In this document: one piece after another, positions 1-6,246 of the stretch
Numbering within the stretch: the first letter of the stretch is position 1
Layout of the letters: each line of letters begins with the position of its first letter
Source of the DNA: Alphaproteobacteria bacterium
GTDB lineage: Bacteria > Pseudomonadota > Alphaproteobacteria > CACIAM-22H2
Direction: 5' to 3'
DNA: 11,289 nucleotides
Assembly (NCBI GenBank): GCA_947500965.1
Contig: CANMWW010000024.1
Span: forward strand, 1-11,289
Position numbers and translations under genes: made by a program
The notes under the pieces: generated by a model
Told to the model about the DNA's origin: nothing
Databases searched by the model: none
What the model saw: only the letters and a program-made list of their open reading frames with translations

Positions 1-1587
1 CCAGTCGAGGCCGGAGCCTTCGCGCAGCTCGAGGTCGAGCTCGCCCTCGAGCTCGAGCAGCCGCCAGGGCCAGTCCGCGGCGAAGGACACGTCCCAGCCG
101 AGCTCGCTCCAGCGCGCCATGGCACGGCCGAGGAACTCCTCCGCGAGCGCGCCGTCGACGCCGGCGCCCGCGATCCAGCAGCCGCGCTGCGCCTCGGAGA
201 GGCGGTACTGGTCCGCCCAGCCCGCGGCCGGAGACATGCCGAGCCGCGCCAGCTCGCGCCGCGCGGTGGCCTCGGCCTCCACGTCGCGCTCGACCAGGAT
301 CGTCGCGCCGTCGCGGGTGATCGCCAGCACGCCACCGCCGCCGCCATCGGGCACGACTTCGCCCTCGTAGGCGAAGGACAGCGCGCCGAGCACCACGCGC
401 GCCTGGGCATCGAGGCGCTCGGCCGGCGCGAGGTGGCGACGCAGCGTCGCGCTGGAGAGGAAGAGGCGGATGCGCGGCCGTCCGCCGACGCGCCGCAGGC
501 CGGCGTCGGTGGGCGGCAGCAGCTCGGGCCGGTCGGGAAAGCGCCGGCGCAGCTCGGCGGCGAGGAGCGGCGCCGCCTCGGGCGGCACGCCGGGTGCAGC
601 GACGAGCGCCGCGAGGATGGCCTCGGGCATGCCATCGCCCTCGATCCTGCCGGCCAGGCCGGCGGCGAGGTCGACGTAGAAGGGCGGCGAGACCGGGACC
701 ACGCGATCGACGCCCTCGCCCTCGAATCCCAGGCGGAGCTCGCCCTCCTCCTCGTCCCCGGCGTCGTCGCCGACCGCTCCGTCGCGCGCGCGCCAGGCCG
801 CGCGCACGGCGCGGCGCGGGCCCGCTGCGAGAGGCGGTCCGCCGGGCTCTTCCCAGCGGCAGCCGCCGGTCGCCAGCATGTCCTCCAGCAGCCTGCCGCT
901 GCCCGGTCCCGCCACGACCGTGCCGTGGCTGGCGTGGAAGCGCGCGCGCAGCGCCTCGCGATGTATCGCCGAGAGGATCGCGACGTCGGCCTCCGACATG
1001 AAGCGCGGCGGCTGCGGCAGCAGCGCCTGCGCGGGCTGGCACGGGACGGCGCGCGCGGCGTCGACGCCGCCATCGGCGCGCACGCGCACGCTCACCGGCT
1101 GCACCATCAGCGCGTCCTGCGCGCCGGCGCGCCGCACCGAGAGCACGTAGAGCACGCGCTGGCGCGTCGCGGCGCGCTGGCCAGGGCTCGCGGCATCGAG
1201 GGCGCCGAGCCAGGCCGCCACCGCCCGCGGCAGCCCCTGCGCGCTCTCCCCGGGCGGCGTCTCGCCGGATGCCGGCAAGGCCTCCGCCGGCTGGCGCAGC
1301 AGCGCGTGCAGCGCGCCCGCCGCGTGCTCGCAGCCGCCGCCCGAGGGACAGTCGCAGCGGCTCGACAGGCGCAGGCGACCGGCGACGCGCGCGAGGCGAA
1401 GCTCCACCTCGAAGGCGCGCCCGCGCGGGTCGACCGCGCGCGCGACGACGCGGCGGCCGTCGGGCGCGACCTCGACGACCTCGATCCGGCCCTCGCGCTC
1501 GAGCGCCTGGCCACGCGCCGCGGCGACGTGGCCGAGCGCGCTGCGTATCTCGTCGGCGCGGGGTGGCGTCAGGCGCTCTTCGGTCAG
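1..1587 (-). CDS. SWIM zinc-finger SNF2-family helicase, N-terminal part (runs off left edge)
   Basis: This is the N-terminal 529 residues of a minus-strand protein whose reading frame is open from a stop at 1612-1614 down to base 1. Near the start is a SWIM zinc finger, CxC-x5-CxH (C78, C80, C86, H88 counted from 1587), followed by an alanine/leucine helix. After it come blocks I recognise from the N-terminal region of bacterial SNF2/HepA-type helicases: LPQPPRFMSEADVAIL, a LLEDMLATGGCRWEE stretch, a PPFYVDLA segment, SFAYEG, and an RDVEAEATARREL helix. The ATPase motor (Walker A, DEXH) should lie beyond the left edge, as family members are usually about 1000 residues or more. SWIM domains bind DNA or protein, so a role in DNA repair or nucleoprotein remodelling is inferred. 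No ATG, GTG or TTG lies in frame before the zinc-finger region; a CTG at 1585-1587, 9 nt after GGAG, is the best start. The family call is firm and the start is uncertain. Confidence 0.82.
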   Translation of the reverse strand, partial: MTEERLTPPRADEIRSALGHVAAARGQALEREGRIEVVEVAPDGRRVVARAVDPRGRAFEVELRLARVAGRLRLSSRCDCPSGGGCEHAAGALHALLRQPAEALPASGETPPGESAQGLPRAVAAWLGALDAASPGQRAATRQRVLYVLSVRRAGAQDALMVQPVSVRVRADGGVDAARAVPCQPAQALLPQPPRFMSEADVAILSAIHREALRARFHASHGTVVAGPGSGRLLEDMLATGGCRWEEPGGPPLAAGPRRAVRAAWRARDGAVGDDAGDEEEGELRLGFEGEGVDRVVPVSPPFYVDLAAGLAGRIEGDGMPEAILAALVAAPGVPPEAAPLLAAELRRRFPDRPELLPPTDAGLRRVGGRPRIRLFLSSATLRRHLAPAERLDAQARVVLGALSFAYEGEVVPDGGGGGVLAITRDGATILVERDVEAEATARRELARLGMSPAAGWADQYRLSEAQRGCWIAGAGVDGALAEEFLGRAMARWSELGWDVSFAADWPWRLLELEGELDLELREGSGLDW

Positions 1588-1698
1588 GGGGGTGCGCTCC
1601 GATGCGAAGGATCAAATACAGCATGCGGGGTGCATCGAGGAAGCAGGCTCGACAGCGCCGCGCGGCCGTGCAGGATGCGCATGGGGGAAGCTAGGCGC
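1588..1698. other. Divergent intergenic region with paired ATGCGCAT palindromes
   Basis: This short region separates the minus-strand helicase gene from the plus-strand dehydratase gene and must hold both promoters. It contains the 8-bp self-complementary word ATGCGCAT at 1675-1682, repeated at 1699-1706 across the dehydratase start codon, with centres 24 bp apart. A GGGGGAAG ribosome binding site (1683-1690) lies between the copies, 8 nt before the ATG at 1699. A GGAG for the helicase gene reads on the minus strand about 9 nt before its CTG. I see no convincing -35/-10 pair on either strand. Regulation by a dimeric repressor bound to the paired palindromes is an inference only. Confidence 0.35.
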
Positions 1699-2922
1699 AT
1701 GCGCATCACAGCCATAGACACGATCCGGGCCGCGCAATGGCCGCATCTCGCCTGGGTGCGCGTGCACACCGACCAGGGCCTGGTCGGCCTCGGCGAGACC
1801 AGTTTCCACGCCGAGGCGGTCTGCGGCTACGTGCACGAGGTCGCGGCGCCGTACCTGCTCGGCCGCGACGCGCGTCGCATCGACCTGCACCACCGCATGC
1901 TGTCGCGCAGCCTGATGGCGCTGGTCGGCTACCAGGGCTCGGGCGCGGAGATCCGCGCCATCTCCGCGATCGACATCGCGCTCTGGGACCTGCTCGGCCA
2001 GGCCGCCGGCATGCCGATCCACGCGCTCCTCGGCGGGGCGTGCCGCGACGAGATCCGCGTCTACAACACCTGCAACGGCTACCGCCCGGGATGGAAGCGC
2101 CGCCCCGGCGATCCCGGCGAGGGCTACTGGCGCCTGCTGCCGGCCGGACGGCCGGAGGGTCCCTACGAGGACCTGGAGGGGTTCATCAACCGCGCCGACG
2201 AGCTCGCCGAGAGCCTCCTCGAGGAGGGCATCGGCGCGATGAAGATCTATCCCTTCAACGCCGCCGCGGAGGCGAGCGGGGGCCTGCATCTCTCCGCCGC
2301 CGACCTGCGCGCCGCGCTGGAGCCCTTCCGGCGCGTGCGCGCGCGGGTCGGCGACCGCATCGAGATCATGGTGGACTTCCACGCGCTGTGGAACCTGCCC
2401 CAGGCCAGGCGCATCGCCCGCGCGCTCGAGGAATTCGAGCCGTCCTGGCTCGAGGATCCGATCCGGATGGACAATGTCGACGCGCTCGCCGACTACGCGG
2501 CCTCGACGCGCCTGACGGTCTGCGGCAGCGAGACGCTCGGCACGCGCGCGGAGTTCCGCCAGGTGATCGAGCGGCGCGCGGTCGGCGTCGTGATGTTCGA
2601 CGCCGCCTGGGTGGGTGGCATCTCCGAGGCGCGCAAGATCGCGGCTATGGCCGAGACGCACCACCTGCCGGTGGCGCCGCACGACGCGACCGGACCGGTC
2701 ACGCTGGTCGCGGGCAACCATGTCGTCATGAACGCGCCGAACGGCCTCGTGCAGGAGATCGTGCGCTCCTTCTACTCGACCTGGTACCGCGACATCGTCG
2801 AGGAACTGCCGGCGATCGAGCGCGGGATGATGAAGCCGCTGCAGGGTCCCGGGCTCGGCACGCGGCTGTCGCGGCGGTTCCTCGCGCGCGAGGACCTCTC
2901 CACCAGGACCAGCGCCGCCTGA
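1699..2922 (+). CDS. Enolase-superfamily sugar-acid dehydratase (DgoD/GalD-like)
   Basis: A 407-residue member of the mandelate racemase/muconate lactonizing enzyme branch of the enolase superfamily: an N-terminal capping domain, then a TIM barrel. Metal ligands are visible at D226 (VDFHALWN), E252 (WLEDP) and E278 (CGSETLG), with H228 two residues after the first ligand, H328 in APHD, and E353 in VQEI. The spacings (26, 26, 50 and 25 residues) equal those I recall for E. coli galactonate dehydratase DgoD (D183, H185, E209, E235, H285, E310). This supports a Mg-dependent acid-sugar dehydratase giving a 2-keto-3-deoxy acid. The substrate cannot be read from sequence: galactonate, gluconate, arabinonate and others are possible. 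It is about 25 residues longer than DgoD, largely through a W/G/P-rich stretch after VYNTCNGY. Start 1699 is preferred over 1681 because GGGGGAAG sits 8 nt upstream. The dehydrogenase gene follows after 27 nt. Confidence 0.88.
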   Translation: MRITAIDTIRAAQWPHLAWVRVHTDQGLVGLGETSFHAEAVCGYVHEVAAPYLLGRDARRIDLHHRMLSRSLMALVGYQGSGAEIRAISAIDIALWDLLGQAAGMPIHALLGGACRDEIRVYNTCNGYRPGWKRRPGDPGEGYWRLLPAGRPEGPYEDLEGFINRADELAESLLEEGIGAMKIYPFNAAAEASGGLHLSAADLRAALEPFRRVRARVGDRIEIMVDFHALWNLPQARRIARALEEFEPSWLEDPIRMDNVDALADYAASTRLTVCGSETLGTRAEFRQVIERRAVGVVMFDAAWVGGISEARKIAAMAETHHLPVAPHDATGPVTLVAGNHVVMNAPNGLVQEIVRSFYSTWYRDIVEELPAIERGMMKPLQGPGLGTRLSRRFLAREDLSTRTSAA

Positions 2923-2938
2923 CCGGCGGCCAATCACC

Positions 2939-2944
2939 AGGAGG
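2939..2944 (+). promoter_or_regulatory. Ribosome binding site of the SDR gene
   Basis: A perfect AGGAGG lies 5 nt before the ATG at 2950. It fixes the start of the dehydrogenase and shows that this gene is translated independently of the dehydratase gene upstream. Confidence 0.8.
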
Positions 2945-2949
2945 ACCCG

Positions 2950-3714
2950 ATGGGACGACTCGAGGGCAAGGTCGCGATCGTCAGCGGCGCGGCCGGTGGC
3001 ATCGGCGCCGCGGCGGCGCGCCGCTTCGCGGCGGAGGGCGCGCGCGTCGTGCTCGTCGACCGCGACGCGGAGCGGCTCGAGGCGCAGGCCCGCGCGATCG
3101 GCCCGGCGGCGAGCCATGTCGTGGCCGACGTCTCGAGCGAGGAGGACACCAGGCGCTACGTCGCCGCGGCAGTCGAGCGCCATGGCGGCTTCGACGTGCT
3201 GCTCGCCAACGCCGGCATCCTCGGCCAGGTGAAGCCGATCGCCGACTACCCGGTCGACGTGTTCGACGCGGTGCTGCGGGTGAACGTGCGCGGCGTCTGG
3301 CTGGCGCTCAAGTACGCCATGCCCGAGCTCGCGCGCCGCGGCGGCGGCTCGATCGTCGTCACCGCCTCCACGGCGGGGGTGCGCGGCAGCGCCGGCCTCT
3401 CCGCCTATGTCGCGAGCAAGCACGCGGTGGTCGGGATGATGCGCACGGCCGCGCTCGAGGGCGCGGCGAGCGGGATCCGCGTCAACAGCGTCAACCCCTC
3501 GCCCGTCGAGACCGCGATGATCCGCGAGCTCGAGTCCGGCATCGACCCGGCCTCGCGCGAGGAAGCACGCCGCTTCCTGGAGAGCCGCAGCCCCCTGCGC
3601 CGCTACGCGGAGGCTGAGGAGGTCGCGAGCCTCATGCTCTTCCTGGCGAGCGACGAGTCGCGCTTCGTCACCGGCGCCGTCCACATGATCGATGGCGGGC
3701 GAACGGCGATGTGA
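2950..3714 (+). CDS. NAD-type short-chain dehydrogenase/reductase (classical SDR)
   Basis: A 254-residue cytosolic Rossmann-fold oxidoreductase of the classical SDR family, at its usual length. The cofactor motif GAAGGIG covers residues 13-19. An acidic D37 at the end of the second strand (VLVDRD) predicts NAD(H) rather than NADP(H). NAG is at 87-89, N112 is in RVNVRG, and the catalytic triad is S140, Y153 and K157 (SAYVASK). The C-terminus FVTGAVHMIDGG is typical of the FabG-like/sugar dehydrogenase group. It lies 27 nt downstream of the sugar-acid dehydratase with its own AGGAGG, so the pair is probably one operon. In that setting a sugar, sugar-acid or polyol dehydrogenase is likely, but SDR substrates cannot be assigned from sequence. 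Sure of family and cofactor type, unsure of substrate. Confidence 0.9.
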   Translation: MGRLEGKVAIVSGAAGGIGAAAARRFAAEGARVVLVDRDAERLEAQARAIGPAASHVVADVSSEEDTRRYVAAAVERHGGFDVLLANAGILGQVKPIADYPVDVFDAVLRVNVRGVWLALKYAMPELARRGGGSIVVTASTAGVRGSAGLSAYVASKHAVVGMMRTAALEGAASGIRVNSVNPSPVETAMIRELESGIDPASREEARRFLESRSPLRRYAEAEEVASLMLFLASDESRFVTGAVHMIDGGRTAM

Positions 3715-3733
3715 CGCCGCGCGCGACGAAACG

Positions 3734-3760
3734 CCGCGCGTCCGGCGCCGCGGCGCGCGG
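3734..3760. terminator. GC-rich hairpin after the SDR gene (weak terminator candidate)
   Basis: CCGCGCG (3734-3740) can pair with CGCGCGG (3754-3760). The enclosed sequence overlaps a 12-bp perfect palindrome, GCGCCGCGGCGC (3745-3756). There is no T-run, so it is not a canonical intrinsic terminator. In DNA this GC-rich such pairings arise often by chance, hence the low confidence. Confidence 0.25.
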
Positions 3761-3770
3761 GGCGGGTCCG

Positions 3771-3800
3771 TTGGCCCTCGCCGCGGCGCTCCGCTATAAC
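3771..3800 (+). promoter_or_regulatory. Probable sigma-70-type promoter of the his cluster
   Basis: TTGGCC (3771-3776, 4 of 6 to TTGACA) and TATAAC (3795-3800, 5 of 6 to TATAAT) are separated by 18 bp. Transcription would begin near 3806-3808, leaving a leader of about 30 nt before hisB. It is the only AT-rich hexamer in the gap between the SDR gene and hisB. I see no run of histidine codons and no attenuator-type leader peptide here. Confidence 0.5.
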
Positions 3801-3821
3801 CACGGCGCCGCGACGAGGGCC
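3773..3821. repeat. 17-bp imperfect inverted repeat flanking the hisB -10 box
   Basis: The left arm 3773-3789 and right arm 3805-3821 are reverse complements at 16 of 17 positions; the only mismatch is 3781 against 3813. The 15-nt centre (3790-3804) contains TATAAC. The dyad starts inside the -35 hexamer and ends past the predicted transcription start. It could be an operator. If read through from the SDR gene, it would form a very stable RNA hairpin that might act as a terminator, though no T-run follows. Confidence 0.6.
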
Positions 3822-3837
3822 GAGGACCAGAGCCGCC

Positions 3838-4446
3838 ATGCTGCAGATGCCGCCCCGCCGGGGCTCGATCAGCCGCGACACGCGCGAGACCCGCATCAGC
3901 GCCAGCGTCGACCTCGACGGCACGGGCGCCTACGACGTGCGCACGGGCATCGGCTTCCTCGACCACATGCTCGAGCAGCTCTCGCGCCACAGCCTCGTCG
4001 ACCTGGCGCTGCGCGCCGAGGGCGACCTGCACATCGACTTCCACCACGTGACCGAGGATTGCGGCTACGTCGTCGGCGGCGCGATCGCCCGGGCGCTCGG
4101 CCAGCGCGTCGGCATCCAGCGCTATGGCGACGCGCTGGTGCCGATGGACGAGACGCTGACGCGCGTCGCGATCGACCTGTCCAACCGTCCCTTCCTCGTC
4201 TGGCGCGTCGCCTTCAGCCGCCCGAAGCTCGGCGAGATGGACACCGAGCTGTTCAGGGAGTTCTTCCAGGCCTTCGCCCAGTCGGCGGGCGCGACGCTGC
4301 ATGTCGAGACGCTCTATGGCGAGAACAACCACCACATCGCCGAGAGCTGCTTCAAGGGGCTGGCCCGCGCGCTGCGCGCGGCGGCCGCGATCGACCCCCG
4401 CAAGGCCGACGCGGTGCCCTCGACCAAGGGCACGCTCGGCGCGTGA
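3838..4446 (+). CDS. hisB: Imidazoleglycerol-phosphate dehydratase HisB (monofunctional)
   Basis: Converts imidazole-glycerol phosphate to imidazole-acetol phosphate, the sixth-to-seventh step region of histidine synthesis, in the cytosol. At 202 residues it is the monofunctional form without the phosphatase domain found in enterics. Family signatures are GFLDHMLEQLSRHS (39-52), the metal-binding HHxxED at H69-H70-E73-D74, the second metal motif in GENNHHIAES (H165, H166, E169), and the C-terminal PSTKGTL. The active-site block reads HHVTEDCGYVVG, a slightly unusual variant of the common HHTxEDxGI form, but all metal ligands are kept. It is the first gene of the his cluster behind the promoter at 3771-3800. 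The start could be 3838 or the ATG at 3847; the nearest GAGG (3822-3825) is rather far from both. Confidence 0.96.
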   Translation: MLQMPPRRGSISRDTRETRISASVDLDGTGAYDVRTGIGFLDHMLEQLSRHSLVDLALRAEGDLHIDFHHVTEDCGYVVGGAIARALGQRVGIQRYGDALVPMDETLTRVAIDLSNRPFLVWRVAFSRPKLGEMDTELFREFFQAFAQSAGATLHVETLYGENNHHIAESCFKGLARALRAAAAIDPRKADAVPSTKGTLGA

Positions 4447-4456
4447 GCGGCACGTC

Positions 4457-4846
4457 ATGGCCAGGCTGAAGCTCTATACGGTCCACCTGCGCACCTGGTC
4501 GGCGGCGCCCGACCGCGAGGCCGTGCTCGTGCGCGAGGGCTTCTGCTGGCCTGCCTTCTTCTTCTCCGTCCTCTGGGCGCTGTGGCACCGCATGTGGTTC
4601 GCCGCGGCCGGGCTCCTCGCGCTGACGCTTGGCCTCGCCGTGCTCGACGACCTGCTGGCGCTCGACGGCTTCGCCGCGGAGGCGATCGGCCTCGCCGCCG
4701 CGCTGCTGGTCGGCTTCGAGGCCAATGACTGGCGCCGCGACGCGCTGCGCCGGCGCGGCTATGCCGAGGCCGGGGTCGTCGCCGCCCCGGACCGCGAGGC
4801 GGCGGAGCACCAGTTCTTCGCCCGGCGCGCGGCCCCGGCCGCCTGA
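4457..4846 (+). CDS. DUF2628 family small membrane protein in the his cluster
   Basis: A 129-residue protein of unknown biochemical function. After a soluble N-terminus (LKLYTVHLRTW) comes the pattern VREGFCWPAFFFSVLWALWHRMW (residues 25-47), which I recognise as the DUF2628 signature. Hydrophobic segments lie at about 33-65 and 72-88, giving two or three membrane passes. The C-terminal part has NDWRRDALRRRGY (90-102), GVV, and DREAAEHQFF (112-121). It starts 10 nt after hisB and ends 3 nt before hisH, so it is almost certainly co-transcribed and co-translated with them. I recall DUF2628 genes recurring next to hisH/hisA in alphaproteobacteria, but no catalytic role is known to me. Nothing in the sequence suggests an enzyme active site. 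Confidence 0.8.
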   Translation: MARLKLYTVHLRTWSAAPDREAVLVREGFCWPAFFFSVLWALWHRMWFAAAGLLALTLGLAVLDDLLALDGFAAEAIGLAAALLVGFEANDWRRDALRRRGYAEAGVVAAPDREAAEHQFFARRAAPAA

Positions 4847-4849
4847 GCC

Positions 4850-5491
4850 ATGCGCGTCGCGATCGTCGACTTCGGGTCGGGGAACCTCCGCTCCGCGGCG
4901 CGGGCGCTGGAGCGCGCGGCGCGCGACGCGGGCCTCGCCTGCACGGTCGACGTGACCGCGGATGCAGCGGCGGTGGCCTCGGCCGACCGCATCGTGCTGC
5001 CCGGCGACGGCGCCTTCGCCGACTGCCGCCGCGGGCTCGAGGCGCTGCCCGGCATGGTGGACGCGCTGGCGCAGGCCGTGCGCGGGCGCGGCATCCCGTT
5101 CCTCGGGATCTGCGTCGGCATGCAGCTGCTCGCCACGCGCGGGACCGAGCATGGCGTGACGCCGGGCCTCGACTGGATCGCGGGCGAGTGCGTGCGCCTC
5201 GACCCCGCAGATCCGACCCTCAAGGTCCCGCACATGGGATGGAACGAGCTCGTGCAGCGCCGTGCCCATCCGCTGCTGGACGGGATCGACGCTGGCGCCC
5301 ATGCCTATTTCGTCCATTCCTTCCATGTCGTCGCGCGCGACCCGGCGGATGTCGTCGCGACGGCCTCCCACGGCGGCGACGTGACCGCCGTCGTCGCGCG
5401 CGCGAACATCGCCGGCACGCAGTTCCATCCCGAGAAGAGCCAGGCGACGGGGCTGCGCATCCTCGCCAACTTCCTGCGGTGGCGCCCGTGA
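4850..5491 (+). CDS. hisH: Imidazole-glycerol-phosphate synthase, glutaminase subunit HisH
   Basis: The class I glutamine amidotransferase subunit of IGP synthase. It hydrolyses glutamine and channels ammonia to HisF, encoded two genes downstream. The 213-residue length is normal. The nucleophile is C88 in GICVGMQ, and the rest of the triad is H193 and E195 in QFHPEKSQ. The N-terminal IVDFGSGNLRS and the GDGAF segment (52-56) are family hallmarks, and PHMGWNEL and YFVHSFHV are typical of the glutaminase interface. The ATG follows the DUF2628 stop by 3 nt, and the TGA overlaps the GTG of hisA (GTGA, 5488-5491), so translation of these genes is probably coupled. Confidence 0.97.
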   Translation: MRVAIVDFGSGNLRSAARALERAARDAGLACTVDVTADAAAVASADRIVLPGDGAFADCRRGLEALPGMVDALAQAVRGRGIPFLGICVGMQLLATRGTEHGVTPGLDWIAGECVRLDPADPTLKVPHMGWNELVQRRAHPLLDGIDAGAHAYFVHSFHVVARDPADVVATASHGGDVTAVVARANIAGTQFHPEKSQATGLRILANFLRWRP

Positions 5492-6246
5492 TCGTCTTCC
5501 CCGCGATCGACCTCAAGCAGGGTCGCTGCGTGCGCCTGCTGCGCGGCGAGATGTCGGCCGCAACCGTCTTCAACGACGATCCCGCCGACCAGGCAAGGCG
5601 CTTCCTCGCCGCCGGCGCGCGCTTCCTGCATGTCGTCGACCTCGACGGCGCCTTCGCGGGCCGTGCGGCGAACGCGCCAGCGGTGGAGGCGATCGCCGCC
5701 GAGGCGCGTCGCGCGGGCGCCGGCCTGCAGCTGGGCGGCGGCATCCGCGAGGATGCCGACATCGAGCGCTGGCTCGCGGCCGGAGTCACGCGCGTCATCC
5801 TCGGCACGCGTGCGCTGCGCGACCCCGCCTTCGTCGACGCGGCCTGCAGGCGCTGGCCGGGGCGGATCGTCGTCGGCATCGACGCGCGCGGCGGGCGCGT
5901 CGCGCTCGAGGGCTGGGCCGAGACCTCGGACGTGGCGGCGGAGGCGCTTGCGCTGCGCTTCCGCGACGCGGGCGTCGCCGCGGTCGTACACACGGACATC
6001 GAGCGCGACGGCGCGCTCGGCGGCGCCAATGTCGAGGCCAGCGCCGCGCTGGCGCGCGCGAGCGGCCTTCCCGTCGTCGTCTCCGGCGGCATCGCGTCGC
6101 TCGACGACCTGCGCGCCGTCGCCGCGCGCCGCCGCGACGGCCTGGTCGGCGCGATCACGGGGCGCGCGCTCTATGACGGGCGCATCGACCTCGCCGAGGC
6201 CCTCGCGCTTGCCGCGCAGGCCGCTGCGGAGGCGCGCGGATGCTGA
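5488..6246 (+). CDS. hisA: ProFAR isomerase HisA
   Basis: Phosphoribosylformimino-5-aminoimidazole carboxamide ribotide isomerase. It catalyses the Amadori rearrangement of ProFAR to PRFAR, the substrate of HisF/HisH. The 252-residue (beta/alpha)8 barrel opens with IVFPAIDLKQG, with catalytic D8. Phosphate sites are GGGIR (83-87) and SGGI (199-202), D132 is in GIDARGG, and the catalytic acid D170 is in HTDIERDG. The start is a GTG sharing the tetranucleotide GTGA with the hisH stop; no ATG fits the conserved N-terminus. The gene ends inside the start of hisF (7-nt overlap, ATGCTGA). The alanine-rich tail makes it slightly longer than typical HisA. Confidence 0.96.
   Translation: MIVFPAIDLKQGRCVRLLRGEMSAATVFNDDPADQARRFLAAGARFLHVVDLDGAFAGRAANAPAVEAIAAEARRAGAGLQLGGGIREDADIERWLAAGVTRVILGTRALRDPAFVDAACRRWPGRIVVGIDARGGRVALEGWAETSDVAAEALALRFRDAGVAAVVHTDIERDGALGGANVEASAALARASGLPVVVSGGIASLDDLRAVAARRRDGLVGAITGRALYDGRIDLAEALALAAQAAAEARGC
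6228..6232 (+). promoter_or_regulatory. hisF ribosome binding site inside hisA
   Basis: GGAGG lies within the last hisA codons, 7 nt before the hisF ATG at 6240. It supports that start and the 7-nt hisA/hisF overlap. Confidence 0.65.

Noticed and set aside
433..1698. Long plus-strand open frame running continuously into the dehydratase gene, suggesting an 829-residue fusion
   Set aside because: Its first two thirds are arginine/alanine-rich nonsense antisense to the SWIM/SNF2 gene, whose minus-strand translation has clear family motifs. The enolase-superfamily domain begins at 1699 with a ribosome binding site.
1584..1769. 61-residue minus-strand frame with an ATG just before the SNF2 gene, possible leader peptide
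   Set aside because: It overlaps the dehydratase coding region and has no ribosome binding site or homology I recognise. It ends in another frame within the proposed helicase start.
1737..3617. 626-residue plus-strand open frame
   Set aside because: It is an out-of-frame shadow of the dehydratase and SDR genes, with an R/A/G/P-rich sequence lacking motifs.
3715..3837. Histidine attenuator leader or T-box upstream of hisB
   Set aside because: There is no run of CAT/CAC codons, no short reading frame with a ribosome binding site, and no T-box-like conserved sequence.
1612..4458. 948-residue minus-strand open frame
   Set aside because: It is antisense to the dehydratase, SDR and hisB genes. 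Its composition (R, A, D, H rich, no recognisable domain) is typical of shadow frames in very GC-rich DNA.
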